Assembly (NCBI GenBank): GCA_963576725.1 | Contig: OY755252.1 | Location: forward strand, 58,182,816-58,246,815 | DNA from: Azorinus chamasolen | Lineage: Eukaryota; Mollusca; Bivalvia; Cardiida; Solecurtidae | DNA length: 64,000 bases | Reading direction: 5' to 3' | Shown here: positions 55,870 through 64,000 of the stretch, piece by piece | Numbering within the stretch: position 1 is the first letter of the stretch | Layout: each line of letters begins with the position of its first letter | Notes under the pieces: model-generated | Told to the model about the DNA's origin: nothing | Database searches by the model: none | Seen by the model: only the letters and a program-made list of their open reading frames with translations | Made by a program: the position numbers and the translations under genes

Positions 55870-56750
55870 CCCCAAGTGCTGTAGTTTGGTGTTTCATCAT
55901 CAGCAAAGACGAAAACTAAATCATGTAACTACGTTCAAACTTGTGGCCTTATTCGCCACCTTAACCGTACAGCGCTTTGACCTAGATAAGACACCATGTA
56001 ACTAGACGTCTCACCAGGTCATGGTCCAGTTATTTGACACTAGGTCAATAGTCAAAATCTTGCTAAAAATAAGGAGTAGTAAAATTTGCATAATTGAGCA
56101 GATTTTTTTTACATCGAAATAAAGGTTAAATGTGATAAAAGGAGAACAATAACAATACTTATAGTGATTTCATGATTACAGGTTTTGTTGTACTGAAATG
56201 AAGAAAAAAACATTATACATGTATGTATACAATTCCATAAACGTGCAGAGTAGACCCTGTTTAGACGGCTCCTACATTAGCCGTCTGAGCTGTATGAACT
56301 CTGATTTGCACTTTATGAGGTAAGTGGTTGAATAAGTTGTTGATATGCTCCAGCAGTGGTTTTCGTTGATTTTTTTAATTCGCTTATAGTCAAAGTTCAT
56401 CCAAGTGTTTCATTAAAATGTAAATGTACTAGAGGCAGAGCTAACAGTGAGAGATAGTGTCATTTCACTTTAATGACACACTTTGTAAATCATATTTTTG
56501 TAATATATGCTGAGAGACAAATTTTTACTGTGCACTTTTCAAATTTAATTTGTTTGATAAATGTATAAGATACGGTCATAAAAGTTTACATACAAAGTAC
56601 ACGAACACTTAGCCTAGGTTTGCACTCACCATCGCCACGAATGGCTGACCGTGTGTTCCGAATTTTAGCCAAGTGCAACTCATTGCTTATCCTCGATTTT
56701 AACCTTCCTTAATTCCTAACGTACGTCGAAAAAATCTCAGTACATTGAAA
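55870..56750. other. Intergenic, repeat fragments only
   Basis: A family B core lies at 56235-56310. No other feature was recognised upstream of the transposase remnant. Confidence 0.45.
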
Positions 56751-56755
56751 TTTTG

Positions 56756-57440
56756 ATGAAATTCAGAATGCTTAGGCTTACTGAAAATCAGCGAATTGAA
56801 GCGCTAATAGTGTTAACACCTACCGTCAGCATTGCTGCTGTTGCTAGACAGATGAATTGTCACATGAATACGATTCATAATCTGCTGAGTCGTTATGATG
56901 AGACGAGTCATGTCAAAGATCGTCCGCGATCTGGCAGGACAAAAGTAACGACGCTAAGATAAGACCGTTACAAAACGTTAACACATCGACGTCAACGGTT
57001 TAAGACAGCAAGAATCACTGACATTGAGTACGGCAAATCTTCAAGAACTTTGCTCGGGAGACTGCGGCCAGATCTCGATCCGATAAGACCAAGACAATTT
57101 TACGTTGGTCAGATACTATGCAGACGAAATTATTATCTTCGTCTTCTATGGGTACGGCGTCATCTCCAGAGGCTCCATTGGACGCACGCTTTATGGTCCT
57201 GAGTCTCCATTGGACGCACTCTTTATGGGGTCCAGAGTACTGTTTACAGAAGACAGCATGTAAAGGGTGAGTTTTGCAGACGGCAGGATGAGGGTTTTCA
57301 GGAGAAAATGTGAGCGTTTTCATGACAACTGTGTTCTTGAACGTGACGGTACTGTTGGGAGGGGTGTAATGGTTTGGGCGGCATAATGGGTGGCCCGAAG
57401 ATCCAATCAATAACGTAGGTTATTTGACAGCAGCCCTTTG
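56756..57440 (+). pseudogene. Tc1-family transposase, decayed
   Basis: The first part reads MKFRMLRLTENQRIEALIVL, VSIAAVARQMNCHMNTIHNL and DRPRSGRTKVTT. This is the paired helix-turn-helix DNA-binding region and GRPR-like linker of Tc1 transposases. A TAA follows at 56960. The same frame then gives DRYKTLTHRRQRFKTARIT and FYVGQILCRRNYYLRLLWVR, matching the usual 'RP.VGP.L...HR..RLQWVRRH' segment. After about 57200 there are frameshifts, a short tandem duplication (TCCATTGGACGCACTCTTTA) and stops. VYRR and VMVWGG-like pieces of the DDE domain remain. The element is dead; inverted ends were not located. Confidence 0.85.
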
Positions 57441-57891
57441 GTTAGAATGTCAGGTTTTCATGTCAGAAATTGTAGAATTATATATAAATATATATATATA
57501 TATATGAAAAGCACACTGAGCAGATCATGGCTCTACTCTGTTTGCAAATGCGTAGAAAGGCGTTTTTATGAAGTAAAGGTTTGAATAATAAATTTTCAGT
57601 ACTCGTACAAAATACATTTGAACTCTATTAATTGAGCAGGGCAAAACTGGTGAAGCCAGCTGGAACAATTCAATATTTCACTATACATTAATGTTTTTAT
57701 ACATGTATATATATGATTATGTAGCGTATCCTTATAACTCTTATTTGGTTAACCCTTTACTCCATATACTCGTATACGCATTTCTACGTATTTACAAACA
57801 CAGTATACCCGGATCAGACGGCTCCTATAGGATATGATTCTACAGTTTCCTCCATGGCCAAAACTCTCTGTTATTATAACAATCTATCTAA

Positions 57892-58169
57892 TTAACCCAT
57901 TTGCTCCCAGTGGATTCTTCCATGCTTATATATTCGATTAGTCCATTTTTGATCTAAGAGATGACTGGTTTAAATTTTCATTTGTGTTGTTTTATTTTGA
58001 ATTTCCTGTCAGCAAACAGTGTAGACTCTGATCAGATGCCGCATTATGCGGCGTCTGATCAGAGTCTACAATGTTTGCCTATATTCCATATATGGGATCA
58101 TGTGTGTAAATGGTTTAATATCAATGATTTCATTATTTCTTACATGGACATTCATGGAGTAAAGGGTTA
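57892..58169. mobile_element. MITE family G copy with family B-like right end
   Basis: TTAA CCCATTTGCTCCCAGT at left. The near-perfect core hairpin is GACTCTGATCAGATGCCGCA / TGCGGCGTCTGATCAGAGTC. The right part ends ATTCATGGAGTAAAGGG TTAG, which is family B sequence. It is a chimera or shows common descent. Confidence 0.75.
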
Positions 58170-58462
58170 GGCACGCCATGCTTAGCATTTGCAATCAGAT
58201 TGGATCCAGAAGAGATGCCGAGCAACTCGGCAGGAGAGGGTCGAATATTAAGTAGATATCATTTTACAACAGGAACGGAGATTATATATACATCATTTTT
58301 ACAGCAGAATCGAAGATCAAGTGTACGCCATTATTACAACAGGATCGGAGATTTTGTATACCTTATTTAGCAACATATCATTATTCGGACATTAAGTATA
58401 CAACATATTTACAACAAGATTGGAGAACATGAATACACCATTTTTACAGCAAGGTCGGAGAT

Positions 58463-58730
58463 TTACCTTTACCCAATACACATGCCTTTCTACGCCTTTG
58501 TAAACAAAGTAGACTCTGATCAGACGACTCCTAAAGGAGCCGTCTGATCAGGGTCTGCTCTGTTTGCTTATGGTATGATATACATATGATTCTACAGTTT
58601 CTGCCAAAGCCGAAAATCTTGGGTCAATATGCCGAAAATCTTGGGTCAATATGCTATTACAACAAATTAATCTACTACATATTCATGACGTCGCTATTTC
58701 TTACCTGCATATTCATGGAGGAAAGGGTTA
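58463..58730. mobile_element. MITE family B, near-intact copy
   Basis: TTTACCCAATACAC left region, hairpin GACTCTGATCAGACGACTCC / GGAGCCGTCTGATCAGGGTC at 58510-58555, and right end ATGGAGGAAAGGG TTAG. CCGAAAATCTTGGGTCAATATG is duplicated in tandem near 58610-58650. Confidence 0.8.
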
Positions 58731-58861
58731 GTAGGCATCATATTACAGCAGAATCGGGGATTAAGTAGAATTTTTTCATCAGATTCAGATATTTAGTAGA
58801 CACTAAACTGGGATCGAAGATCATGTTGATACTATTTTACAACATAATCTGAGATTATGTA

Positions 58862-59218
58862 TACAGTGCTCCCTCTCTACAACGACACCCTTTGGGATAC
58901 GAAGATTGTAAGTGTTGTTCAGAGGGAGTTGTTATAGGGAGGGAAAATCAAACATAATTAACTTGCTTGCAGATCCCCAGATAAGGTGTATTTCGAGAAC
59001 TAAAACCGTTATGCCTCTATCAAACCCTATGTTGTGACCACTCTTTAGAATCGTGACGATTCTAAAGAGTGGTCACAACATAGGGTTTGATGGAGGCATA
59101 AAGAAACTACGATGGAAAACGTTGTTTCTGGAACCTTGTTGTTTCGGAAACAGTGACATGCGTTGTTGTAAGGAGGGAATCGTTATTGAGAGGGCCGTTG
59201 CAGGGAGGGAGCACTGTA
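58862..59218. mobile_element. pogo/Tigger-like MITE, family T1, intact
   Basis: TA CAGTGCTCCCTCTCTACA at left and AGGGAGGGAGCACTG TA at right, 357 bp. The full central hairpin CAAACCCTATGTTGTGACCA and its complement meets at GAATCGTGACGATTC. A clean insertion in a minisatellite shows the TA target duplication. Confidence 0.92.
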
Positions 59219-59274
59219 CACCATTTTACAACAGAATCGGGTGATATCGGGTACTAAAATCATCATTTTGCCAT

Positions 59275-60185
59275 CGAGGCGATTCTAAAGGGTGGTCACA
59301 GTATAGGATTTGGTAGAGAAATTAAGGAGCATATGTTGAAATTGTTTATTTACACAGCTTATCTTGACCTCTGTTTTATGACATCCTGTGTGTATCCAGA
59401 GTATACATATACCCAGATTAAACTCACAACTTATTTCATAAGCGATGATACTGTTTGATCTGGTGTAGAAACTGATGTGTGTCAAGCAGTGTAGAACCAA
59501 ATCAGCTGAGGCGGTTGATCTAGGTCTACTCTGATTACTATAGCGTACAGTGCGTGTTTATGGATTGTGTAGCGTAGTTGACATACTCCCGCATATGGGT
59601 CTTTTAGACTACATCTCCTTGAATTAATCAACTGAAAGGAGCATTTCTTAGAAAAGAGAATTTTTTGAAAATGTGTAGTTTTGAAACAATTATGATAGAT
59701 ATTTAATGCCCTCTCTCTATCACAATGGGTTCAAACAGTATGATTTCACAGATACTTCAGTATGAGGGAATAGCATAAATAAACACTATTATATTCTCCT
59801 GGTTCGTTAATCTAAAATATATCGATTTTGTATCCTTGATACAAGCTGGACATGGAGCAGTCAGATAACTCTAACCACGATATAAAATGTGACGTCTACC
59901 TACAAGAACATGTATGAGTCATGCAAGAAACACCACATACTAAACACACAAACACCACATACTAAACACACAAACGCCCGAAAAGTACCACGACAAAACA
60001 GTATATGTACAGGCATATCAATATATACATAAAGAGACGCACAAAGACACAACAAGCAAATGAGAGGGGAAAGATGGAAACACCACTTTTTACTTGTCAG
60101 TGACAATTGCTTAAATGGTTTAGGGGCGCCAAACCTCACACTTTTCTGTTAGTGATGTGTGGGAGTTGTCTGTTTGTTTTTAATA
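59275..60185. other. Repeat fragments, no gene
   Basis: A half hairpin module (GGTCACAGTATAGGATTTGG) lies at 59280-59335, a degraded family F copy at 59615-59775 and an element R fragment at 59905-60140. Confidence 0.5.
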
Positions 60186-60189
60186 TGGA

Positions 60190-60420
60190 AGTTGTTTTTG
60201 TGCTTATTTATTTTATTTATTATTATTATTTATTTATTTATTTTATTTTTGTTTTATTATATTTTATTTTATCATATTTTATTATGTTTTATTTTTTTAA
60301 ATTTATTTATTTATTTTTATTTATTTTTTAGTTTATTTATTTTATTTATTTATTTATTTATTTATTATTTATTTATTTTTTATTATTATTATTATTTATT
60401 TTTATTTTTTTTTTTGGGGG
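60190..60420. repeat. (TTTA)n microsatellite and poly-G run
   Basis: Long ATTTATTT runs end in a T run and GGGGGGGGGG at about 60416-60426. A second TTTTTT...GGGGGGGGGG stretch lies at 60555-60597. ORFs across it are artefacts. Confidence 0.95.
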
Positions 60421-60944
60421 GGGGGGTATTTTTCTGTGTGTTTGTGGTATTTTCGTTCATTCGTTTGTTTGTTTGGTTGGCTCGTTTGTACATTCGTTTA
60501 TTCGGTCGTTAATTTGTGTGTTTAATGTTTTGTTCTCGTTGTTTGTTTGGCTTTTTTTATTTCTTTTTTTCTTTTTTTTTGGTTGGGGGGGGGGGGGTCC
60601 GAGGGTGGTGGTGTTTGCACAATGTGCACTTAACATTGCTCCTTTCTAGCCATGTGTACATGTAAGGGACATTACAATGTGCCATGGTTGACTTAGGTGC
60701 CAAATATAAGTCGATGTATTATATATAGATCTAACCCTGTGATAGTTGGAGTATGGAAAGACGACTCACCTGCTTATAACACTGTAAATGTAGACTCGAA
60801 AATGATATTGATTTCCATGGTGATTTAGGAAATGTTTATATAATTATGTGGTGGCTTTATCGGCAGAGTTGGGCATAAACACCATCTCATTTTTCATAAT
60901 ACAAATAATAAGCACACTATGTGCATATGTTCCCGACGAATACC

Positions 60945-61159
60945 TTAACCCGTTCGCTGCCAAACTCTGTCGTCTGCTAACTTTGTCGTTTGCTACAAAT
61001 TTTCATTCTTTTGATTTTCTTCATTTTTGTTTCAAAAACATAGTAACAGTAACAAACAGTTTGGATCCTGATGAGACACCGAGTTACTCGGCGTCTCATC
61101 TGGACCCAAAATGTTTGCATAGGTAATCACAGATCCGGCATTGGCAGCGAAATGGTTAA
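60945..61159. mobile_element. MITE family C, intact copy
   Basis: TTAA CCCGTTCGCTGCCAA at left and TTGGCAGCGAAATGG TTAA at right, 215 bp, with hairpin GAGACACCGAGTTACTCGGC. Confidence 0.88.
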
Positions 61160-61419
61160 CTAGGCCTCGATGGACAAAGAATGTAACACATTTGGTAAGA
61201 AATTATTAGATTTGTGTAAATCGACACCATGAGAATTGTTAACGGCAGAATTCACGCGGACAGTGATAACGGTTTGTTTATATCGTTGTGTCCAATCAGA
61301 GAGCATCACCTGTATACTATTTATTAATAAATGAATGTATAACTAGATTTACCGTTGAACTTGTAAATGGATGGAGTGATCATAGCCAGATCCATTTCTC
61401 ACTGATGTATACTAGACAA

Positions 61420-61800
61420 CCTGTTGAACAAGAATACTCTACTGAAACAACCTTTAGATGAACAAGATTCGTGCGAACCAGTATCCCGATCTGTTAGTCG
61501 AATTCATTTTTGTGAATGTAAAAAAGAATACAAAACTATAGTTAGGAAGAAGAGACGTGTATTTGAAGCAAAGCTGTTAGAGGAGCTAGAAAAGTTATGT
61601 TACTGTAAAGTTTTGTAAACTTTTAAAAGGAAAAAATTCTAAAACTAAAACAGAAACTTCAATCCATACTTGTCGACTTCTTTCAGTACTTTCAAAATCT
61701 AGAAATGATATTTTCACATGTACAAATGATAAAGCTGAAGATTTTTTTGTAATACACACGAGTTTAATTCCTTTCTTACTAACCATAGGCGTCTTACCCG
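61420..61800 (+). pseudogene. Fragment of a non-LTR retrotransposon ORF2 (pre-RT region)
   Basis: From about 61424 the frame reads HFCECKKEYKTIVRKKRRVF and EAKLLEELEK. This is the basic, helical 'CKxxYKxxxrxkKRxFe' linker between the endonuclease and RT of many LINE ORF2 proteins. It ends at TAA 61616-61618, and later frames have many stops. A T1 MITE follows at 61821. Similarity is by pattern only. Confidence 0.5.
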
Positions 61801-61820
61801 CTTCTTGGGAGTCTATATAC

Positions 61821-62158
61821 ACAGTGCTCCCTCTCTACAACGACACCCTTTGGGATACGAAAATTGTATGTGTTGTTCAGAGTGAGTTGTTATAGGGAGG
61901 GAAAAATCAATCATAATAAGCTTGTTTGCAGATCCCCAGATAGGGTGTATTTCGAGAACTAAAACCGTTATGCCTCCATCAAACCCTATGTTGTGACGAT
62001 TCTAAAGAGTGGTCACAACATAGGGTTTGATGGAGGCATAAAGAAAATACAATGGAAAAAGTTTTTTTCTGGAGTCGTGTTGTTTCGGAAACAGTGACAT
62101 GCGTTGTTGTAAGGAGGGAATCGTTATTAAGAGGGCCGTTGTAGGGAGGGAACACTGT
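61821..62158. mobile_element. pogo/Tigger-like MITE, family T1, intact
   Basis: CAGTGCTCCCTCTCTACAAC at left and TAGGGAGGGAACACTG TA at right, about 338 bp. The hairpin is CAAACCCTATGTTGTG with ACGATTC in the loop. It closely resembles the 58862 copy. Confidence 0.9.
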
Positions 62159-62159
62159 A

Positions 62160-62800
62160 CTATACAATAACAAAGGTTCCAACTGGCAGAACGGACATCC
62201 GTGTACTTCAAGTACAAACAAGTCTGTAACTCTTCTAATGTATACGATAATTTCGTAATTACTTCGACTATTGAAAGTCAAGATATTTTTCTACCAAATA
62301 AGTATAATCTTATGACGGTATCATATGCTTTATTAGAAATCCAACAAACTCCATCGTATGAACTGCAAATCGCCAGGTTATTGTTGTGATAGGGTGAGAC
62401 CGGGGTGAACGAACGTTTGTCAATGACCCAGAAAACATGTGTAATTTTGAGAAAGATCATTGTTAGATTGCTACTAGTGCATAAGTTGCCGTCAGAAGAT
62501 TATCTTTATTTGGTAGTAAAATAATAATATTGGCTTCCAATAGCAGAAAGAATTACGAAATTACTATTTAAATTGTGAGAATTACAGGCATATTTGTACA
62601 CAGAGGTAACTCAACCAAAGATGATATATTTGCTTTCAATACATTTGTTGAAACTGCTTGAATAAAAATGAAAGACTATATGTTGCTTTTATAGATAAAC
62701 ACACGCACATATATATATATTTATGGAGTAAAAGGTTACTTATTTGGAAATTATTTACTAGTGGCAAATAGTTTGAATCCCACTTAGACGCCGAATAACT
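62160..62800. other. Intergenic, possibly more LINE remnant
   Basis: The plus-strand ORF at 62201-62389 has no recognisable motif. It could belong to the same decayed LINE as 61420-61800, but I cannot support this. Confidence 0.35.
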
Positions 62801-62807
62801 CGTTAGT

Positions 62808-63084
62808 TTAACCATTCACCTTTTTAATATTCGTGTGAAAATAATGACAGCAATAATAATTATTAGCTCCACGTTTATGGAGGCTTATGGACACATAATT
62901 ATTGACACAGAATCATTGACACAGAATCATTTGGCATTGCTAGAAACTGTAGAATCAGGTCTATTATAATTTAATAAGCAAACAGAGAAGACCCTGATCA
63001 GACAGCTTCTGTAGGAGCCGACTAATCTTAGTCGCCTCTAGTTGCGAAGGTGCGAAACGCGTTTATACGAGGGAAATGGTTTAA
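62808..63084. mobile_element. MITE family B, TTAA-flanked copy
   Basis: TTAA CCATTCACCTTTTTAATA at left and CGAGGGAAATGG TTTAA at right, 277 bp. The core hairpin is AGAAGACCCTGATCAGACAG / CCGACTAATCTTAGTCGCC. A duplicated ATTGACACAGAATCATT sits at 62900-62930. It ends about 37 bases from the stop codon of the PAN gene. Confidence 0.75.
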
Positions 63085-63120
63085 CTCCCACTAAAGACTC
63101 GTTTAGCTGGAAAAGGACTA

Positions 63121-63961
63121 CTAATTTCCATCGTCTGGGCTCTGACAATTCCTGTGGTAGTGATCAATATCCGTATATGGAATTAAAGAGTTTGGAGCTG
63201 TGACGCCGGTTTCTACTGACAGGTAGCAATTTCTAACAGAATCGTAATCCGCCGTTCGACAAAGAAACGCACTCTCTTCTGTGCATAACTGCATGCACTC
63301 GTCTGCCGAGTCCACGTTTTGTATAACCTTGTCATTGAGAAAATCAATTTTATGTGATAGGTACGCCGTGTATGTTGAACCGTAAACGTCACATGCTGTT
63401 AAAAAGACAATGTAAATGCAAATTGTATCAAAAATACAAAAATGAGTCATACAGAAAACACCACATACAGAACAAACAGTCGCCCGAACAGCAACACAAG
63501 GAAACAGCAAATGTACATAACTATAAAAACAACAAGAGACGCACAAAGACAAAACAAACACACAATAAGGGGAAGATGGAAGTACCGCCTTGGAACGGTC
63601 AGTGACAAAAGTCACTGGTGGGTTAAACCGGTTTATGGGCGCCCAACATCACACTTATTCCATCCCCACCCTAAAAGACAAACAGTGTAAATAAACGTAT
63701 CCCCTCTCCGACTAATCTACAAACAACCGCGACGGCAAATACAGTGGTAAAGTGCATGTATAACGATAACATTTAAGTGAACAAACTGTATCTACCTATC
63801 GCTAGTGCACTCAATGATTGAGCTGCAAACAGAATAACTATAGAAAAGTAATAAAGGGTACGACAAAAACGAAATAGTACAGATATCCGACGTTCTCCTT
63901 CCATTTCTGGATTTAAGAGGTCGCCTTCATAGAGTACTAAACCTTTCTTGTCGGCGTACAT
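63121..63961 (-). CDS. Small secreted/anchored PAN (Apple) domain protein, two exons
   Basis: Exon 1 is 63796-63961 and exon 2 is 63121-63395; AG/GT borders and phase fit (ATA G|GTAGAT, TTTTTAACAG|CA). From the ATG at 63961 the product is 146 aa; from the in-frame ATG at 63904 it is 127 aa. The second start puts a hydrophobic stretch (TLYYFSIVILFAAQSLSALA) near the N-terminus as a signal peptide or anchor, so it may be the real one. Exon 2 encodes ACDVYGSTYTAYLSHKIDFL, then VDSADECMQLCTEESAFLCR and NCYLSVETG, ending HRNCQSPDDGN and TAG. The spacing of its six Cys (C...C..LC.....F.C......N.C...C) is that of a single PAN/Apple domain, a module for protein or carbohydrate binding. A broken exon 1 paralogue lies at 15600-15975. 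Function is unknown; more 5' sequence may lie beyond the window. Confidence 0.75.
63425..63700 (+). repeat. Dispersed element R copy in the PAN-gene intron
   Basis: AATACAAAAATGAGTCATAC at left, the CA-rich part, CAGTGACAAAAGTCACTGG, then TTAAACCGGTTTATGGGCGC and ACAGTGTAAATAAACGTATC. It is the most complete copy of this arrangement and fills most of the intron. Confidence 0.7.
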
Positions 63962-64000
63962 GCAAAGAGGCCAGCGTGATTGCCAACTGTGAAAGAGTTT

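Larger units (their letters stand above)
58235..59270. repeat. Degenerate minisatellite interrupted by two MITEs
   Basis: Units of about 40 bp around TTTACAACAGAATCGGAGAT and TAAGTATACACCAT occupy 58235-58460, 58735-58861 and 59219-59270. The gaps are exactly the MITEs at 58463-58730 and 58862-59218. At the second gap the outer sequences rejoin as GATTATGTA-TA-CACCAT, which looks like a normal unit. Confidence 0.75.

Noticed and set aside
60107..60512. Phe/Tyr/Leu-rich ORFs
   Set aside because: They translate an ATTT microsatellite and have no gene context.

Overview
The window is eukaryotic nuclear DNA, AT-rich and dominated by introns and repeats. A lophotrochozoan, most likely a bivalve mollusc, is inferred from three things: a 17-exon animal-type gene, tRNA-derived SINEs that look like bivalve SINEs, and very many short hairpin-cored MITEs. 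No species can be named from the sequence alone. The main gene is MCCC2, the beta (carboxyltransferase) subunit of mitochondrial 3-methylcrotonyl-CoA carboxylase. It lies on the minus strand from the ATG at 53821 to the stop at 19011. All 17 coding exons were found by conserved peptide plus AG/GT splice sites. Their phases match at every junction and they sum to 1716 nt, an intact reading frame of 571 aa. Layout from left to right: 0.2-1 kb holds an inverted-repeat element. 1.8-4.2 kb holds a local tandem array of an apolipoprotein-L-like gene on the plus strand: the tail of one copy, one nearly whole exon with ten 11-aa repeats, and the broken head of a third. 4-19 kb is mainly MITEs and minisatellites, with a broken paralogue of the first exon of a PAN-domain gene at 15.6 kb and a LINE tail at 16.5 kb. 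19-54 kb is MCCC2. Its intron 10 holds a 4.6-kb non-LTR retrotransposon with an uninterrupted 1125-aa ORF, an N-terminal 2A-like motif and an 11-bp target-site duplication inside a MITE. 54-63 kb is repeats, with a decayed Tc1 transposase at 56.8 kb and a LINE fragment at 61.5 kb. 63.1-64.0 kb holds a two-exon gene for a small secreted or membrane-anchored PAN/Apple protein on the minus strand. The most unusual feature is the state of the MCCC2 splice junctions. Exon 12 is duplicated in a 212-bp tandem unit. The exon 13 donor is repeated twice more in the following intron. The exon 4 donor is the edge of a minisatellite whose units look like that junction. A 65/67-identical antisense copy of exon 13, carrying a stop, lies beside exon 10. 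The MITEs fall into a TTAA-flanked group with CCC-type ends (piggyBac-like) and a TA-flanked group with CAGT ends (pogo/Tigger-like). Hairpin cores appear to be shared between families with different ends.
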